DNA of 64,000 nucleotides from Sambucus nigra (GCA_949130495.1 OX422221.1:25927917-25991916), one strand, 5' to 3'. Numbered from the stretch's first letter, positions 45,759 to 59,041 are shown. Numbers and translations: made by a program. Notes: generated by a model not told the origin, from the letters alone.

Positions 45759-48281
45759 GCCCAGGTGCCAACACTACCAGCCATTCCAGCAGTTCCTGTG
45801 CAGCAGGGGCAATTACAGTATGGACGTGTCTATAACGTCCACCAGGCAGCAGCTCCACAGGCACCACCCACGATTGAGGGTATGTTTCCTATCCATGGTA
45901 CTATGGGTCAGGTTTTGTTTGATACGGGGGAAACGCATTGTTTTATAGCTACACATTTTGTGAAAGCCTTAGGGTTGTTAGCCACAGCAGAGAGCACAGT
46001 GACGTGTGTAGACTCACCATTGGGGAGTGGGTCACTTATATTCTTTATATGCCGGGGAGTGGGGGTAGAGATTGGTAGTTTGGTATTACCTGCAGACATG
46101 TTGGTATTAGATATGCATGTTCACGATGTGATTATCGGTATGGATTGGCTCGCAGATTATAGAGCCATGATTGATTGCTTCAGTGGGAGCATTGTTTTTG
46201 CCATTCCGGGGCAAGAGATGTTTGTAGTGGCGATGCCTCGCCAAGAGGGAGGCTCGACCGCTCATTTGTATTACCTAGAGGAGGATACCTCTAAGGAGGT
46301 TGTGATTCCTTTAGATTCGATCCCAGTTGTCAGGGAGTATTCCGATGTGTTTCAGGAGATACCAGGCCTACCCCCTAGTCGTGAGATAGACTTTGTCATA
46401 GACTTAATACCAGATACGAGACCTATAGCACGCGCACCGTACCGTATGGCTCCAGCTGAGATGAGGGAGTTACGAGATCAGATTGAGCAGTTGTTGGGTC
46501 AGGGGTTTATACGGAGGAGTACTTCGCCGTGGGGTGCCCCTGTGTTGTTCGTAAAGAAGAAAGATAGTTCACTGAGATTGTGTGTGGACTACCGAGAGTT
46601 GAACAAGGTCACAATACGGAATAAGTATTCGTTGCCTCGAATCGATGACCTATTCGACCAGTTAAGAGGAGCTTCTTTCTTCTCGAAGATTGATTTGAGA
46701 TCAGGATACCATCAGTTGCGTATCAGGGAGGAGGACGTCTCGAAGACTGCGTTCGTATCGAGATATGGTTCTTACGAGTTTCGGGTTATGCCTTTTGGTT
46801 TGACCAATGCTCCAGCCATGTTTATGGACTTGATGAATAGGGTGTTCACAGATTTTCTAGACCAGTTTGTCATTGTCTTCATTGATGATCTTCTGGTTTA
46901 CTCCCAGACATAGGAGGAGCACGCCGAGCATTTGAGGCAAGTTTTGCAGATGCTACGTCAGAACGAGCTATATGCAAAGTATGAGAAGTGCGGGTTTTGG
47001 CTGAAGGAGGTCCAGTTTTTGGGACACATTATTTCCGACCGGGGGATATCTGTTGATCTGGGGAAGGTATCCGCGGTGAGGGAGTGGGGACATCCCACGA
47101 CACCAACGGAAATCCGTAGTTTCTTGGGTCTAGCAGGATACTACAGGAGGTTCATTCGGGGATTTTCAAAGATAGCAGGTCCTTTGACACATCTGACTCG
47201 TAAGGGCGTGCCATTCATCTGGAGTGATGCCTGTCAGTTGGCATTCGATGAGTTGAAGGATAAGTTGACCTCAACACCTGTGTTAGCATTGACGAGACCG
47301 GGAGTTGAGTATCTAGTCTACACCGATGTTTCCTTACAAGGACTTGGAGGTGTCTTGCAGCAGGAGAGTCAGGCAATAGCTTATGCTTCCCGTAAGCTAA
47401 AGCCTCACGAGAAGAATTACCCCACTCATAACTTGGAGTTGGAGGAAGTTGTATTTGCCCTTCGTATTTGGAGACACTACCTTTTGGGGGAGAAGTTTCG
47501 ATTGTTCACGGACCACAAGTCCCTACAGTACTTATTCACGCAGAAGGAGTTGAATATGCGACAACGTAGGTGGCTTGAGTTTGTAAAGGACTATCAGTTT
47601 GATATCCAGTATCACCCGGGAAAGGCTAACGTGGTAGCAGACGCGTTGAGCCGTAGGCCAGTAGAGGAAGTGGCAGGGGTGTGGAAGGCCAAATGGAAGG
47701 AGTTAGGACACCAGGATGCAGTGGACCGATTGTTCATGTCTGTGATGACCGTTACACCGCAGATTGTCACGAAGGTAGTAAGGGCACAGGCAAATGACTC
47801 GTTCTGTCAGGAGCAGATAGTTCGATTATTAGCAGAGGGAGCCGAGTCCTATACCGTTAGCTCAGACGGGGGATTACGCTTTAATGGGAGATTGGTAGTT
47901 CCGGAAGGAGAGGAATTGCGACACGAGGTGATGGCAGAGTCGCATGGCTCACGGTTCGCGGTACATCCCGGTGGGGACAAAATGTACCAAGACATGAGAC
48001 GACAGTATTGGTGGAGCGGGATGAAGAGAGATATTGCCGTGTTTGTTTCAAAATGCGCCACTTGTCAGCTAGTAAAAGTGGATCATCAGAGATCGGCAGG
48101 ACTTCTACAGCCATTGGAGGTCCCGATATGGATGTGGGAGAGCATATCCATGGACTTTATCATGGGGTTGCCTACGTCACAGAGAGGTCACGACTCCATT
48201 TGGGTAATTGTGGACAGGTTGACCAAAGTTGCTCATTTTCTACCCGTAAGGACAGACTACACTACGGGACAGTATGCCTAG
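45759..48281 (+). pseudogene. pol of element F: protease, RT, RNase H, integrase N-part
   Basis: Same frame as gag. Protease DTG at 45921 ([11 protein letters not shown]) and DVIIGMDWL near 46130. RT about 46435-47100: [43 protein letters not shown] and catalytic [13 protein letters not shown] at 46911 follows at once. RNase H about 47300-47660: [13 protein letters not shown] (usually TDAS), [23 protein letters not shown]; catalytic acids kept. Integrase: HHCC module ([22 protein letters not shown]) about 47940-48080; first catalytic Asp in SMDFIMGLP near 48150. TAG at 48279. Confidence 0.95.
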
Positions 48282-49207
48282 CTCTTTATTTCTGAGATAG
48301 TGAGACTTCACGGTGTGCCCCTAAATATCGTGTCTGACCGAGACAGATATTTGTTCCACGGTTTTGGGAGAGTTTTCAGGAGGCCATGGGCACGGAATTG
48401 CGGTTGAGTACGGCGTATCACCCGCAGACCGATGGGAAAACTGAGCGTACAAACCAGATGTTGGAGGACATGCTACGTATGAGTATCATTGATTTTGGGG
48501 GTGGATGGGAGCAGTATCTTCCACTGGTGGAGTTTGCTTGCAACAACTCCTACCAGTTCACCATTTGCATGGCTCCATTTGAGGCGTTGTACGGTAGACC
48601 TTGTCGTTCCCCATCGTGTTGGTTGGAGGTGGGGGACAACAAACTACTTGGGCCGAAAGTGATTCAGGATACTTCGGCGAGGATAGAATTGATTCGGAGT
48701 CGCATTCGGGTAGCTCAGGATCGGCAGAAGAGCTATGCTGATGCAAAGAGGTTCTTCAGGGAGTTCCAAGTGGGGGACCAGGTTTTGCTCAGAGTATCTC
48801 CTATGAAGGGGATTATGCATTTCGGGAAGAAAGGGAAGTTGGCACCGAGGTATGTGGGACCATTTCCTATTATTGAGCGGATTGGACCGGTCGCGTATAG
48901 GCTTGGATTACCGGAGAATTTACATCGGATTCACGATGTGTTTCATATTTCCTCGCTAAGGAAATATCTTAGAGATGATTTGGCTCATTCTCACATTGCT
49001 TTGGGGGACATATATCTCCAGCCTGATAGCTCCTACGAGGAGGGGCCGAATGCTATTTTGGACCGAAGTGAGCGGAAACTGCGATCAAAGATAGTTCCGT
49101 TAGTACGTGTTCAGTGGCGACATCATAATGTCGAGGAGTACACATGGGAGCTCGAGGATGAGATGCGCGAACGTTATCCAGAGTTGTTCTTACCAGGTAC
49201 TTTCTAG
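48282..49207 (+). pseudogene. Integrase C-part and chromodomain-like tail of F
   Basis: After the TAG at 48279 the frame continues to SDRD (second catalytic Asp, about 48336). It then shifts because bases are lost around 48340-48375, in the short segment before the AMGTELR motif. From 48386 an open frame holds YHPQTDGKTER with the catalytic Glu, the FACNNSYQ segment, the GPF/Y module (GPFPIIERIGPVAYRL), HDVFHISSLRKYL and a chromodomain-like end (VPLVRVQW, VEEYTWELE). Chromodomains direct chromovirus integration to heterochromatin, matching this nested landscape. Ends 42 bases before the 3' LTR. Confidence 0.9.
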
Positions 49208-49230
49208 TTCCGAATTTTGGGACGAAATTC

Positions 49231-49249
49231 AGTTATTAGGGGGGAAGTA
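49231..49249 (+). promoter_or_regulatory. Polypurine tract of F
   Basis: AGTTATTAGGGGGGAAGTA immediately before the 3' LTR. Confidence 0.9.
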
Positions 49250-52160
49250 TGTAATACCCCGTATTTTTGTGATATTTATTTATGGGATTAATTAAATTAA
49301 ATGTTTATTAATTGGAAATTAATCCGGATTGAAACACTAACGAGATGCGAGTTGGTATTTGATTATAATGTGCATATATGATTATATATGAATATTGAAT
49401 TATGAAATTTTTCATGAGATTGAAATAAGGCAATTTGGAATTTTGTTGAGACGCGTGTGACAGTCGCGTCAGGGAAATATTTATTTTAATTAAAAAGTGA
49501 ATTTTAGTTCTATTAACCGTATGGTCGTTTTGAGTGCGCCAACGCATCCGAAAGGGTCGAAATAGTCAGAAAACACTAGCCGGAGGTTTGGTTTGGGTCC
49601 CGGGGTATTTTTAGGCCATACCGGCAACCAAAAAGGGCAGTTTGGTAATTTTAGAATTTTGGGATTTTTGATTAACGAATTTTAGGAGTTTTAAATGGAA
49701 AATTAAAAGACCCACTAACCCATTACCAGCCATTAACTGATTATAGGGCTACGGGGGTTATTAGAATTAGCCCCAAAAGTTCCTAAGACAAACCCTAGCC
49801 TCCATTGCCACCATTAGAGAAGAGCTTGTAGAGGGAGAGAAAGAGGAGAATTCTGCAGAGAGAGAGAACCATTCATCGGATCGACATCAAAATCAGAGTT
49901 ATACATAAGGCAAGTGGTTTAATTCCAATTAATTTCAGAGAATGCTTCTTCCATGCGTAGGAATTTGTTATAATTGTATTTGTTTGGGAGTTGGATGAAA
50001 ACTCATTAAATTTGGAATTAGAATCTTGCATATTGACGAGGAATTGCATGTAGAATTGTATGTAGGTGATTATTCTGACGATAATAATATGTTGGATGAA
50101 ATAAAAACGGATTTAATTAGGCTCATTGATGATTTATAAATTTTAGGGTTCATATTCATGTAAATTGGGGATAAATGAAGAGATTTGATAATTGAATGAG
50201 GTTAGAATGAATTAACCCCACAAATCACGTTAGTATATGACCTAAATATGTTTAGGGATGATTAGTGGCCTTGAACAATCGTTGGATTAATGTTTGGATG
50301 AGATTTGAGGAGTAGAGAAGTTGGAAAAATGAAAATAGAAAATCTGGGCTCGAAACTGGCCACTCGTTAGAAGACCTGCCCAGGTCGTTCGAACGAGCTT
50401 CTAACGAGTTGACCTTTGACTTCTAACGAGGGTGAAGTTCGTTCGATGTTTTCGTTCGAACGAGACCTCGTTAGATATCCCACTTCGTTCGAACGAACTC
50501 TCGTTCGAACAGCCTCGTTCGAACGAGTTGACAGTTTAGGCTTTTTAGCCTGTTTTGATCCCGAGTGTCCCGTAACCTTGTGTATATGTAGAGATAACCT
50601 TCCCTTGATGATTAATTGTTATATTTGGGATGTTTGGGATATAATGTGGAGTCAAACCTAGAAGTGTAGTTTGAACCTAAGGGAAAATATGAAGTAGGAC
50701 GTGAGTGTCTATTACGATGCGAGAACTATTGACGACCTAATTTATTATATTAACCGGGAACATATAAATTGTGTAGTATTATATGACGGTACGAGAATGA
50801 GAAGTGTACCACCAATATATTATGGTGATTACTAAGATGTGTGAATACTTAGTATATGTATTGATTTTATGTGTATGACATACCTACCATACTTGCTATC
50901 ACGGGAGGTTCACGTTCGCTTAGGGCCTTCTAATCCTTGTGTTGCCCGGATTTAGATTGGTTACCTCGAGAACATAGGTCAGAGAAGGGCTTATTGGGAT
51001 ATTAATAATTCTGCTGATCGTGGGAGCGTAGGTATGTACGTGACCCATGTGATGTCACTGTGTTCGCATCCATTGTTTGTGATGTTGTTATCTGAGAACG
51101 ATTCCTGAGAGATTCAGAATGCGTGATCCTTATGTACGTGATGTACCGGGATGGATAGTAGAGTATGTGTGCACCGCAGCTTAGTCTCGGGGTGCTTGTA
51201 TTGTATATTTATGATGTGAATAATATACACTTAATTAATGGGAACTTTCATATTGTTATTGTGAATACAATTATGGTAATGTTTTGAGAAAACATAACGG
51301 GTTAACTGATAGTGAATTGTATTACTAATAGAGAATCTGAGTTTAAGTAAAGCCCTCTATTTATTTTATAACGCTAGAATGTAATATGGGAATCGAGTAT
51401 TAAGGGGTAGAATTTATTACGGTTTGGTTAGATATGTATGTCATGTAGATGGGTACGGTACGTTAGGAGTGCACATGTAGTCGAGAGGTGAGAATTTCAT
51501 GTGAGTGCACGTCCTAACATGTATTTCGCATTTAATGTTTTAATGTTATTAAAACACTTGCTGTTTTTAAAATGATTTCCACTTTCGGGCTCTGACCCAT
51601 TTGCTTTCAAATCTATTTTTGTAAAAACCATTTTAGGTGCCCAGCCACAAGGACACCATGCTTAGGATCCTCATTCAGGTGACGAGCTGTAGCTGTTTGT
51701 GGAAGTTACAGGACTTTGCTTGTAGACGCTTCATCTATCTTGACTCTATATTCATCATTTTATCAGTTGTAGGGCATGTCGCCCGTTTCGTTTTAGAGAC
51801 ATTTCATTTATTTCAGTTATTCAAACTTCTGGCATGTAATTATTCAGGATTCAGACTTGTCATATTATTTTCAGTTGTGGGATTGTTGCGAGGAGTTTTC
51901 CTCCGGATTTCTATTTATTATTTGTTGGTCATTTCATTACTTCGTTATGGTGAATGGATTATGTTGATTCTTCCATTATTCTTTTATTGCATGTTAACCA
52001 GACTTAACTTAAAATTTGGCAACTTACTTTTTAAATACTAGTTGGTTAGTAATTATTAAAATGTTTTCGACAGTGATGCTTTTAACTGAACCAACTTGGC
52101 ATTTTGTATTGATTTAATAAAGGAGTAGCTACCCGGTATTTAATTAGTTGGGGTGTCACA
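49250..52160 (+). mobile_element. 3' LTR of element F
   Basis: 2,911 bases, near identical to 41453-44390. Array at 50364-50529, stem-loop 51462-51518, putative intron 49910-51636. Confidence 0.95.
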
Positions 52161-53090
52161 ACCTGCTGGTAGAAAATGACGTGAATGAAGCAAGAGGGAA
52201 TCGAGAACGAGGTGTAAAGAGAAGAAGATTCAATCCAAGTTATCAAAAAGGTAGTGATGCAGAATATTCAAGACTTGGAGGGCATAAATTTTAGCATGGT
52301 AGAGGTATGGGAGGTGGGTCGCAGAAGGGTGAGGCTAGTAGTGAAAGAGTTTCAGGAGCTTCAGCGCAAGGAGATTCAAATGTTTGTTTCTTTTGTGGTA
52401 CATCGGGCCATATAAAAAGAAATTGCCCAAAGTTACTGAATATAGAATGTTTTAACTGTCATCAGAAGGGCCATCTGAGAAAGAATTATCCTATGCAATC
52501 TAGAGCAGTTTCAATTAGTAGTGTGGGGCCTTATAAAGGATCATCTCTAGGAAATGCAACCAGGGGATGGGATATAGGACAAGTAAGTGGATCGAAGGAA
52601 GGAGGAAGAGTATTTGCGATGACATTTCAAGATGCCCATGCTACATCTGAAGTGGTAACAGGTAAACTTTCTATTGCAACCAAGGATTTATATGCACTCA
52701 TTGATCATGGATCTACGCATTCATTCGTAGCATTGCATATTGTTTCATATTTGGGTAGACCATGTTCATTTCTCAATTGTGCCTTATATATTTCTACCCC
52801 AATGGAATGTGTAATTCTGGTGGAGCATGTTTATAAAGATTGTGTCTTACAAATGGGTGAGCGAGATTTCTATGTTGATTTGATACCATTGGACATTTGG
52901 GATTTTGATATTATATTGGGGATGGATTGGTTATCATCGTATCATGCTTCCATTGATTGTTTTTGCAAAGAAGTTACATTTCATTTGCCTGGTGAACCTG
53001 AGTTCCAGTTTACAGGAGAAAGGAATGTTGTCCCTAATTGTCTTATCTCAGCAATTAAGAGAAGAAAGTTATTGAGTAAAGGTTGTACAC
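52161..53090 (+). pseudogene. gag C-terminus and protease of element E
   Basis: Continues the gag frame (LVENDVNEAR) directly after F. Two zinc knuckles follow: CFFCGTSGHIKRNC is complete (52385-52426), while the second, CFNCHQKGHLRKNY, has Tyr for the last Cys. The protease active site reads LIDHGSTHSFV (about 52690), where D-(S/T/P)-G is usual, and GMDWLSSYHASIDC follows. The insertion of F plus its duplication is a multiple of three, so the frame is formally kept. Confidence 0.9.
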
Positions 53091-54060
53091 GGTATTTGGA
53101 TTATGTTGTTGATACTAGTAAAGAGACAGTTAAAATTCAAGATATACCAGTGGTTAGAGAATTTTCTGATGTCTTCCCAGACCAATTGCCAGGATTGCCA
53201 CCAAATAGGGAAGTAGAGTTTTCTACTGAATTAATTCCAGGTACTGGTCCAATTTCTCTTGCTCCATATAGAATGGCACCAGCGGAGTTGAAGGAATTAA
53301 AGTGCAATTACAAGATCTGATAAGCAAAGGTTTCATTCGCCCTAGTGTTTCACTATGGGGAGCCCCGGTGTTATTTGCGAAAAAGAAAGATGGGATAGTG
53401 CAATTATGCATTGATTATCGACAATTGAATAAGGTGACCATTAGAAACAAGTACCCTCTACCTCGTATCGATGACTTGTTTGACCAATTACAGGGGGCAC
53501 TGTATTTTCGAAGATTGATTTGAGATCGGGTTACTACCAACTGAAAGTGAAGGATAGTGATATTTCCAAAACAGCTTTTCAGACTCGATATGGGCACTAT
53601 GAGTTTTTGGTGATGCCATTTGGATTAACTAATGCTCCAGCAATTTTTATGGATTTGATGAATCGGGTATTCCACCCTTTCATTGATTCATTTGTGATTG
53701 TATTCATAGAGGATGTGTTGATTTACTCGCGTGACATGGAGGAACATGAGAAATATTTGAGACTTGTATTACAGATTTTGAGAGAGAAGAAATTATTTGC
53801 TAAATTTAGCAAGTGTGAGTTTTGGTTGAATGAAATTGTGTTTTTAGGGCACGTTGTTTCGGGAAATGGTATATATGTTGATCCAAAGAAGGTGGAAGCA
53901 ATTGTTGAATGGGAGAGTCCTAAGAATGTGACAGAAATTAGGAGTTTCCTAGGATTGGCAAGCTACTATCGCAGATTTATTAAAGGGTTTTCATCAATAG
54001 CATTACCATTGACAAAGTTGACTCGTAAAGAAGTGAAGTTTGTATGGGATGAAGAATGCG
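53091..54060 (+). pseudogene. Reverse transcriptase of element E
   Basis: [32 protein letters not shown] then a frameshift at about 53300; [13 protein letters not shown] and [10 protein letters not shown] in the next frame; a second shift near 53512 in the [10 protein letters not shown] motif; then [22 protein letters not shown] and the catalytic loop [10 protein letters not shown], where the first Asp of DD is Glu. Thumb: [28 protein letters not shown]. Not functional. Confidence 0.9.
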
Positions 54061-54780
54061 AGAGTAGTTTTAAAGAATTGAAGAATCGATTGGTTTCAGC
54101 CCCTATACTTACTATTCCATGTGGGAATGAGTCTTTCATGATCTATACAGATGCTTCATTTCAGGGGTTGGGATGTGTTCTTATGCAGAATGGGAAGGTA
54201 ATAGCATATGCTTCCAGACAATTAAAGACACATGAACGAAACTACCCTACACACGATTTGGAGTTAGCAGCCATTGTGTTTGCTTTAAAGTTGTGATGAC
54301 ATTACTTGTATTGAGAAGCTTGTGAGATATTTACAGATCATCAAAGTTTGAAATACTTTTTTACACAAAAAGAACTGAATTTGAGACAGAGGCATTAGAT
54401 AGAGCTGATTAAAGACTGTGACTGTACCATTCATCATCATCCTGGGAAGGACAATGTAGTATCAGATGCTTTGAGTCCAAAATCATCAGGGATTCTTGGT
54501 TGTATACAGTGTGCCCATATCGGAAATATTATTGACTTGGCATCGATGGGGATTGAATTCAAGTTTTCAAAAAGCGGAGGATTATTAGCACATGTCACAG
54601 TGAGACCTTTATTGGCCGAACGCATACGAAATTTGCAGACCAGTGATCCATTCCTTGAGAAGAAGAAACAAGATGTCCTAGAGGGTAAAGAGAGTGACTT
54701 TGAAATTAAGAATGATGAATCGTTGTGTTATAAAAATAGGATTTGTGTACCGAATGATCCACCCTGAAAGAAAGATATAT
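54061..54780 (+). pseudogene. RNase H of element E
   Basis: [33 protein letters not shown], then three TGA codons close together (54294-54321) where relatives read a WRHYLYGE-like segment; FTDHQSLKYFF, HPGKDNVVSDALS follow. The linker ORF 54471-54767 leads to the integrase and ends in another TGA. Confidence 0.85.
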
Positions 54781-56042
54781 TAGAAGAGTCACATAGTTCT
54801 ATTTACTCTATGCATCTGGGAGGTACCAAAATGTATAGAGATTTGAAAGAATATAAGTGGTGGAACAATATGAAACATGAGATTGCAGAGTTCGTAGCTA
54901 AATGTTTAGTATACCAGCAAGTGAAAGCAGAGCATCAAAATCCGGCAGGATTATTGCAGTCTTTGCCTATTTCGGAATGGAAGTGGGAGCATATAACGAT
55001 GGACTTTGTTACAGGATTACCCCGATCACCAAAGGGGCATGATTCTATTTCGGTGATTGTAGACCGATTGATGAAGTCAACTCATTTTCTTCCAGTTAAG
55101 ACCACCTATAATATTGACAAGTATGCACGTATGTACGTTAATGAGATTATCCATTTACATGGAGCACCAGTGTCAATTGTATCAGATAGAGATATAACGT
55201 TCACTTCTAAGTTTTAGCCTCATCTCCAGAATTCCATAGTCACAAGTTTGAAGTTCAACACTACATTTCATCCACAAATTGATGGACAATCAGAAAGGAT
55301 GATTCAAATATTAGAAGACATGTTACGAGCTTGTGTATTTGACTTCAAAGGTAGTTCGGATGATCATTTGCCATTGATGGAATTTTCATATAATAATAGT
55401 TATCAGTCGACTATTAGTATGGCTCCTTATGAAGCTTTATATGGGAGGAGATGTAGAACGCCTTTGTGTTGGGATGAAGTGGATGAAAGGAAAATATTGG
55501 GTCCTGAATTAATAGATGTGGCGACTGAAAAGATCAAAACTATTCGAGAACGAATAAAGATAGCACAAAGTAGGCAGAAATTTTATGCAGATAAGAGGAA
55601 GTATCCATTGGAATTTCATAAGGGAGATCTTGTATTCCTGCGTATTTCACCGTGGAAAGGCATTATGAGATTTGGGAAAAAGGGGAAACTAAGTCCAAGA
55701 TACATTGGACCATATGAGGTGTTGGAAAGAATTGGGCCCCTGTCTTATAGATTAGCATTACCTCCAGATTTATCCCGTTTGCATGATGTGATTCACGTAT
55801 CGATGCTTCGTAAGTATTTGGCGGATCCATCTCATCAGTTGAAAACTCAACCAATTGAACTGAAGGAAGACTTGTCGTACATCGAGGAAACATTGGAAAT
55901 TATTTATCGTAAGGAGAAAGTATTGAGAAATAAAGTTATTCCCTTAGTTAAAGTTATGTGGATGAGCCATGGAGTTAAAGAAGCAACATGGGAAACGGAG
56001 GATAGCATGAGGAAACAGTATCCCCATTTTTTTGGTAAGTGA
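54781..56042 (+). pseudogene. Integrase and chromodomain-like tail of element E
   Basis: One frame throughout with a TAG at 55215 after FTSKF, where relatives have Trp. HHCC module degraded (HLGGTKMY; CLVYQQV lacks the first-Cys spacing of CATCQ). Catalytic core: TMDFVTGLP, SDRD, HPQIDGQSER. GPY/F module GPYEVLERIGPLSYRL, HDVIHVSMLRKYL, and a tail VIPLVKVMW, VKEATWETED. Ends 46 bases before the 3' LTR. Confidence 0.9.
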
Positions 56043-56088
56043 CCTTTATATTAAATTTTGGGGACGAAATTTTCTAAGGGGGGTGAGT
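56043..56088 (+). promoter_or_regulatory. Polypurine tract region of E
   Basis: GGGGACGAAATTTTCTAAGG then a G run, TGAGT, LTR start. Confidence 0.85.
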
Positions 56089-58414
56089 TGTGACAACCCG
56101 AATATAATTATGATAAATTATATTTAAATCATACTTATCTTATGTTATATGAATAATGTGCTATTAGTATATCTAATGTTAAGTGATTATGTTTATTATA
56201 ATACTACTTTCATAAATCATGAAAGGTCGATTTATTTACAAACACAAAATTTTATTGTTTTCGATAGAAATGTTCCTGTTAGAGACTAGTTTTGACCTTT
56301 ATAACATTATAAATGAGTTGAGGTGAAAACTAGATAGTTGTAGACATGTGAGTTACGGTTGTAACACAACAAATGGATCATCAAATGGATACCCGAGTAA
56401 AGAGTTATACTAAAATTACGAACAAGGGGCAAATCGGTCAATTCCCTCTAAGTAGTAAATTGTCTTTTATTAAACCAAATGGTTTAATTTGATTGGTTGG
56501 CTTGGGAGGCATCCTTGGCCGACTTAAAACTCTACCACTAAATTATTTCTTCATTAAATTAAGCCCTAGGTTCAGTTTCAAGTGTTGTTAGCTTGAGGAA
56601 ATAGAAAGTTGATGTTTCGGAAGAAAAAGTGTAGAAAAGTCCGTAGAAATTACGTAAAAGCCCTGGAGGTAATCCTAATTGCAATTCTTGTTATTTATCT
56701 TATATTACTGATTTATATGATATAAATCATCATAGGTTTAAGAAATTTTCAGCCCTTTATATATATGTATGGTTAGATGCAAGTTTATGTTAAGTTGAAT
56801 GTAGAAACCCTTAAAATTGCATTGTATTGAAACCCCTAGTATTCAAACTTTCATATCTCTTTGTGTGATTATTCGAATTGATAAATTCCAATTTAATATG
56901 AAATAATATTCATATATTTACATCATATCCAAAAAATAGAATTTATCTCCTTGTGGTTAGGCCGTAATGATGATTTCAAGTTGGTACATAGTTGCTGTTT
57001 GTATACTTGATTTCGGTATGCCTTAAGTTTAGTCAAGCTTTTGAGATAGAAACTGAAGTCTAAAAATTTTGAAACTTTAATTGTGTACTATTCAGTATGT
57101 TTACTGGAAATTGTTTCAAAATCATGGAAAGTTATACTGTAGAAATATTATGAAAATTCTTGCAAGTTGAAGGAACAATAGAGGAGCTTATAGGGCAGAT
57201 TTCTTGTGTTGTAAAAAATGGTCATAACTTGCTCTAGGAAGCTTGAAAAATTACACCGTCACTTTTACTAGAAATTATATTCTTATATATTTTCATATTG
57301 ATAAGGTTGGACCCCTGTATTTATACAATTCACGAATATAGGATGGTTAAGTATGTAGTACAATAATTTCAGGCCATACTGGATACCCCTTAGATGAATG
57401 TTTGTATTTCATCCTTACAAAGGGTACTTTGAGTACATGTCTCATGTGTATATACCTTGAGAAGTATAATTTCATGTTTACTTGACTTTGGTTATCAATT
57501 CCTTAAAAGGTATTTCCTACGGTTGAATGTTTGTAACCTTATCAACATGTATATCATTGTTTTGCCTTTACTTATGTTTTACGGAATGTGACTTAATTGG
57601 AATTATATTAGTGATGTATAGTCATGGAAAGTTACATAATTATGTTAGAATAATACTTATGATTGAGATTCGGTACTGATTTAGTTGGATGGACAGGTGT
57701 AAGGTCTAATCGACCCAGTTCAGCTCCACGAGAAGGAAACGTGAATACATAGTTGTCAACCAAGGTGAGTGTACTCACTGGAAAGAGATATTTTTATCGT
57801 GTTGTTGATATGATCAGAATATAATGAATATGATATTGTTCATTTCTTTTTACCGAAATGGGAGGTTACTCCCTGACCCGGAATGGGGGAGATTTGTCTA
57901 TTAATGACAAGGGGTTACTCCTCGACCAGGAATGGGGGAGAATTGTCTATTTAGACAAGATATGTGAATCATGATTCGAAAAAGTTGGTCATTCATTATG
58001 AATGAGCCGTATAAGTTAATACATAATTATATGAACATATTTATTGCATATAAATTCATGCATTAGTATAGTAGTGTTGCATTCAGTGGTCTATTTAGCT
58101 CGTGGTTCCTATGTTCACATTTTTCAAGTAACGCGATGTCACTACCAAATCTAGGAAGTCGGGTTGGGTTAGCCAGAAATGGGAGAAACAAACATTATGT
58201 TTAAATGTCAATGATGTAATTAAGTTAAATTATCCTTCAAGGACGTTTGTATAAGTATGACTACTCTGATGTTGTAGAAAGGTTTTCTGTTATATGGATT
58301 TACAATGATGACTCTGAAATTAAAACTCTTGTTTATGGTTTGGTTAAATTAATCATGGGTTGACTCACTTTGACTTTCAAACTCAATTATAAGTAACTAG
58401 GTTGGGGTGTGTCA
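56089..58414 (+). mobile_element. 3' LTR of element E
   Basis: 2,326 bases, TGTGACAACCC to GTGTGTCA, then AAACC. Donor at 57765 kept, acceptor changed to CAA. Confidence 0.95.
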
Positions 58415-59026
58415 AAACCTCTCCATTTTCGTTAAGAATACCAGACGTTTTAGTTTCTGCAAACACTACAAATCAGCAGAATCCTTTGTTTTCTTCATTT
58501 AGGGTTCTAATCCTTTTGTTTTCAATTCACAAATCAGTCCAATCTTTATGTGAATTGTTTTGAAACCCATGAACACAATTTTGTGAATTTTCTCTTGTAA
58601 AGAAGATCTCTACTGCTGATCTAGGTGCCATTTGAGGGAGGTGATGGGATGACATGATTGTGTGTCAAAGGGAGTACTCGTGGATCTTCCTAAGATGATT
58701 AAATTGTGGTTTTTGTGGAGCTGTTGTGAAATTCCATTACTGGTTTAGGTTGCGACCTATGAGAGTTTGTTTTCTATAATTCTTAGCATATTTCGCTTGT
58801 AATCATTCTGAGTATTATTAGTGAAATAAAAAGTTTTGCCCTTCGGGGATTTTTCCTGAAATTTGTGAGTTAGCAATTCATATTTGTTTGTGTTAGCGTG
58901 ATCCACTACACATAGATGCATGTTTTAAGGCTGAATTAAATTGGATTAAAAAATGACGCCGATTAAATAAGGTTAACATGGAAATTGGCAAATTCTGTTT
59001 AATCAAGTATCACACATACTTTCTCA
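58415..59026 (+). mobile_element. 5' LTR of D, continuation after E
   Basis: Matches 63188-63675 of the 3' LTR and extends beyond it to TTTCTCA. Carries the TTCGGGGATTTTTCCTGAAA hairpin-like R-U5 feature near 58845. Confidence 0.85.
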
Positions 59027-59029
59027 AAT

Positions 59030-59041
59030 TGGTATCAGAGC
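59030..59041 (+). promoter_or_regulatory. Primer binding site of D
   Basis: TGGTATCAGAGC, initiator Met-tRNA complement, three bases after the LTR end. Confidence 0.85.

Larger units (their letters stand above)
41453..52160 (+). mobile_element. Element F: young, nearly intact Ty3/gypsy chromovirus-type retrotransposon
   Basis: 10,708 bases inserted in the gag of E; flanks CCCTG (41448-41452) and ACCTG (52161-52165) are the 5-bp duplication with one change. LTRs 41453-44390 and 49250-52160 are about 97-98 percent identical by eye, the closest pair in the window. Complete gag-pol order, ended by a PPT. It is defective through four nonsense codons and a frameshift. Confidence 0.95.
38199..58414 (+). 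mobile_element. Element E: Ty3/gypsy chromovirus-type retrotransposon split by F
   Basis: AAACC duplications at 38194-38198 and 58415-58419. LTRs 38199-40538 and 56089-58414 begin TGTGACAAC and end GTGTGTCA (CC in the 5' copy), differing at about 4 percent by eye. Without F it is about 9.5 kb. It encodes gag with two zinc knuckles, protease, RT, RNase H, integrase and a chromodomain-like tail, all broken by stops or frameshifts. LTR family distinct from A, B, C and F. Confidence 0.95.

Noticed and set aside
45441..45867. Minus-strand and shifted-frame ORFs opposite gag-pol of F
   Set aside because: Shadows of the Gln/Gly/Pro-rich gag linker, which is open in several frames by composition.
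59030..59041. tRNA gene signals at GGTATCAGAG sites
   Set aside because: Only the 12-base complement of the initiator tRNA 3' end is present; these are primer binding sites, not tRNA genes.
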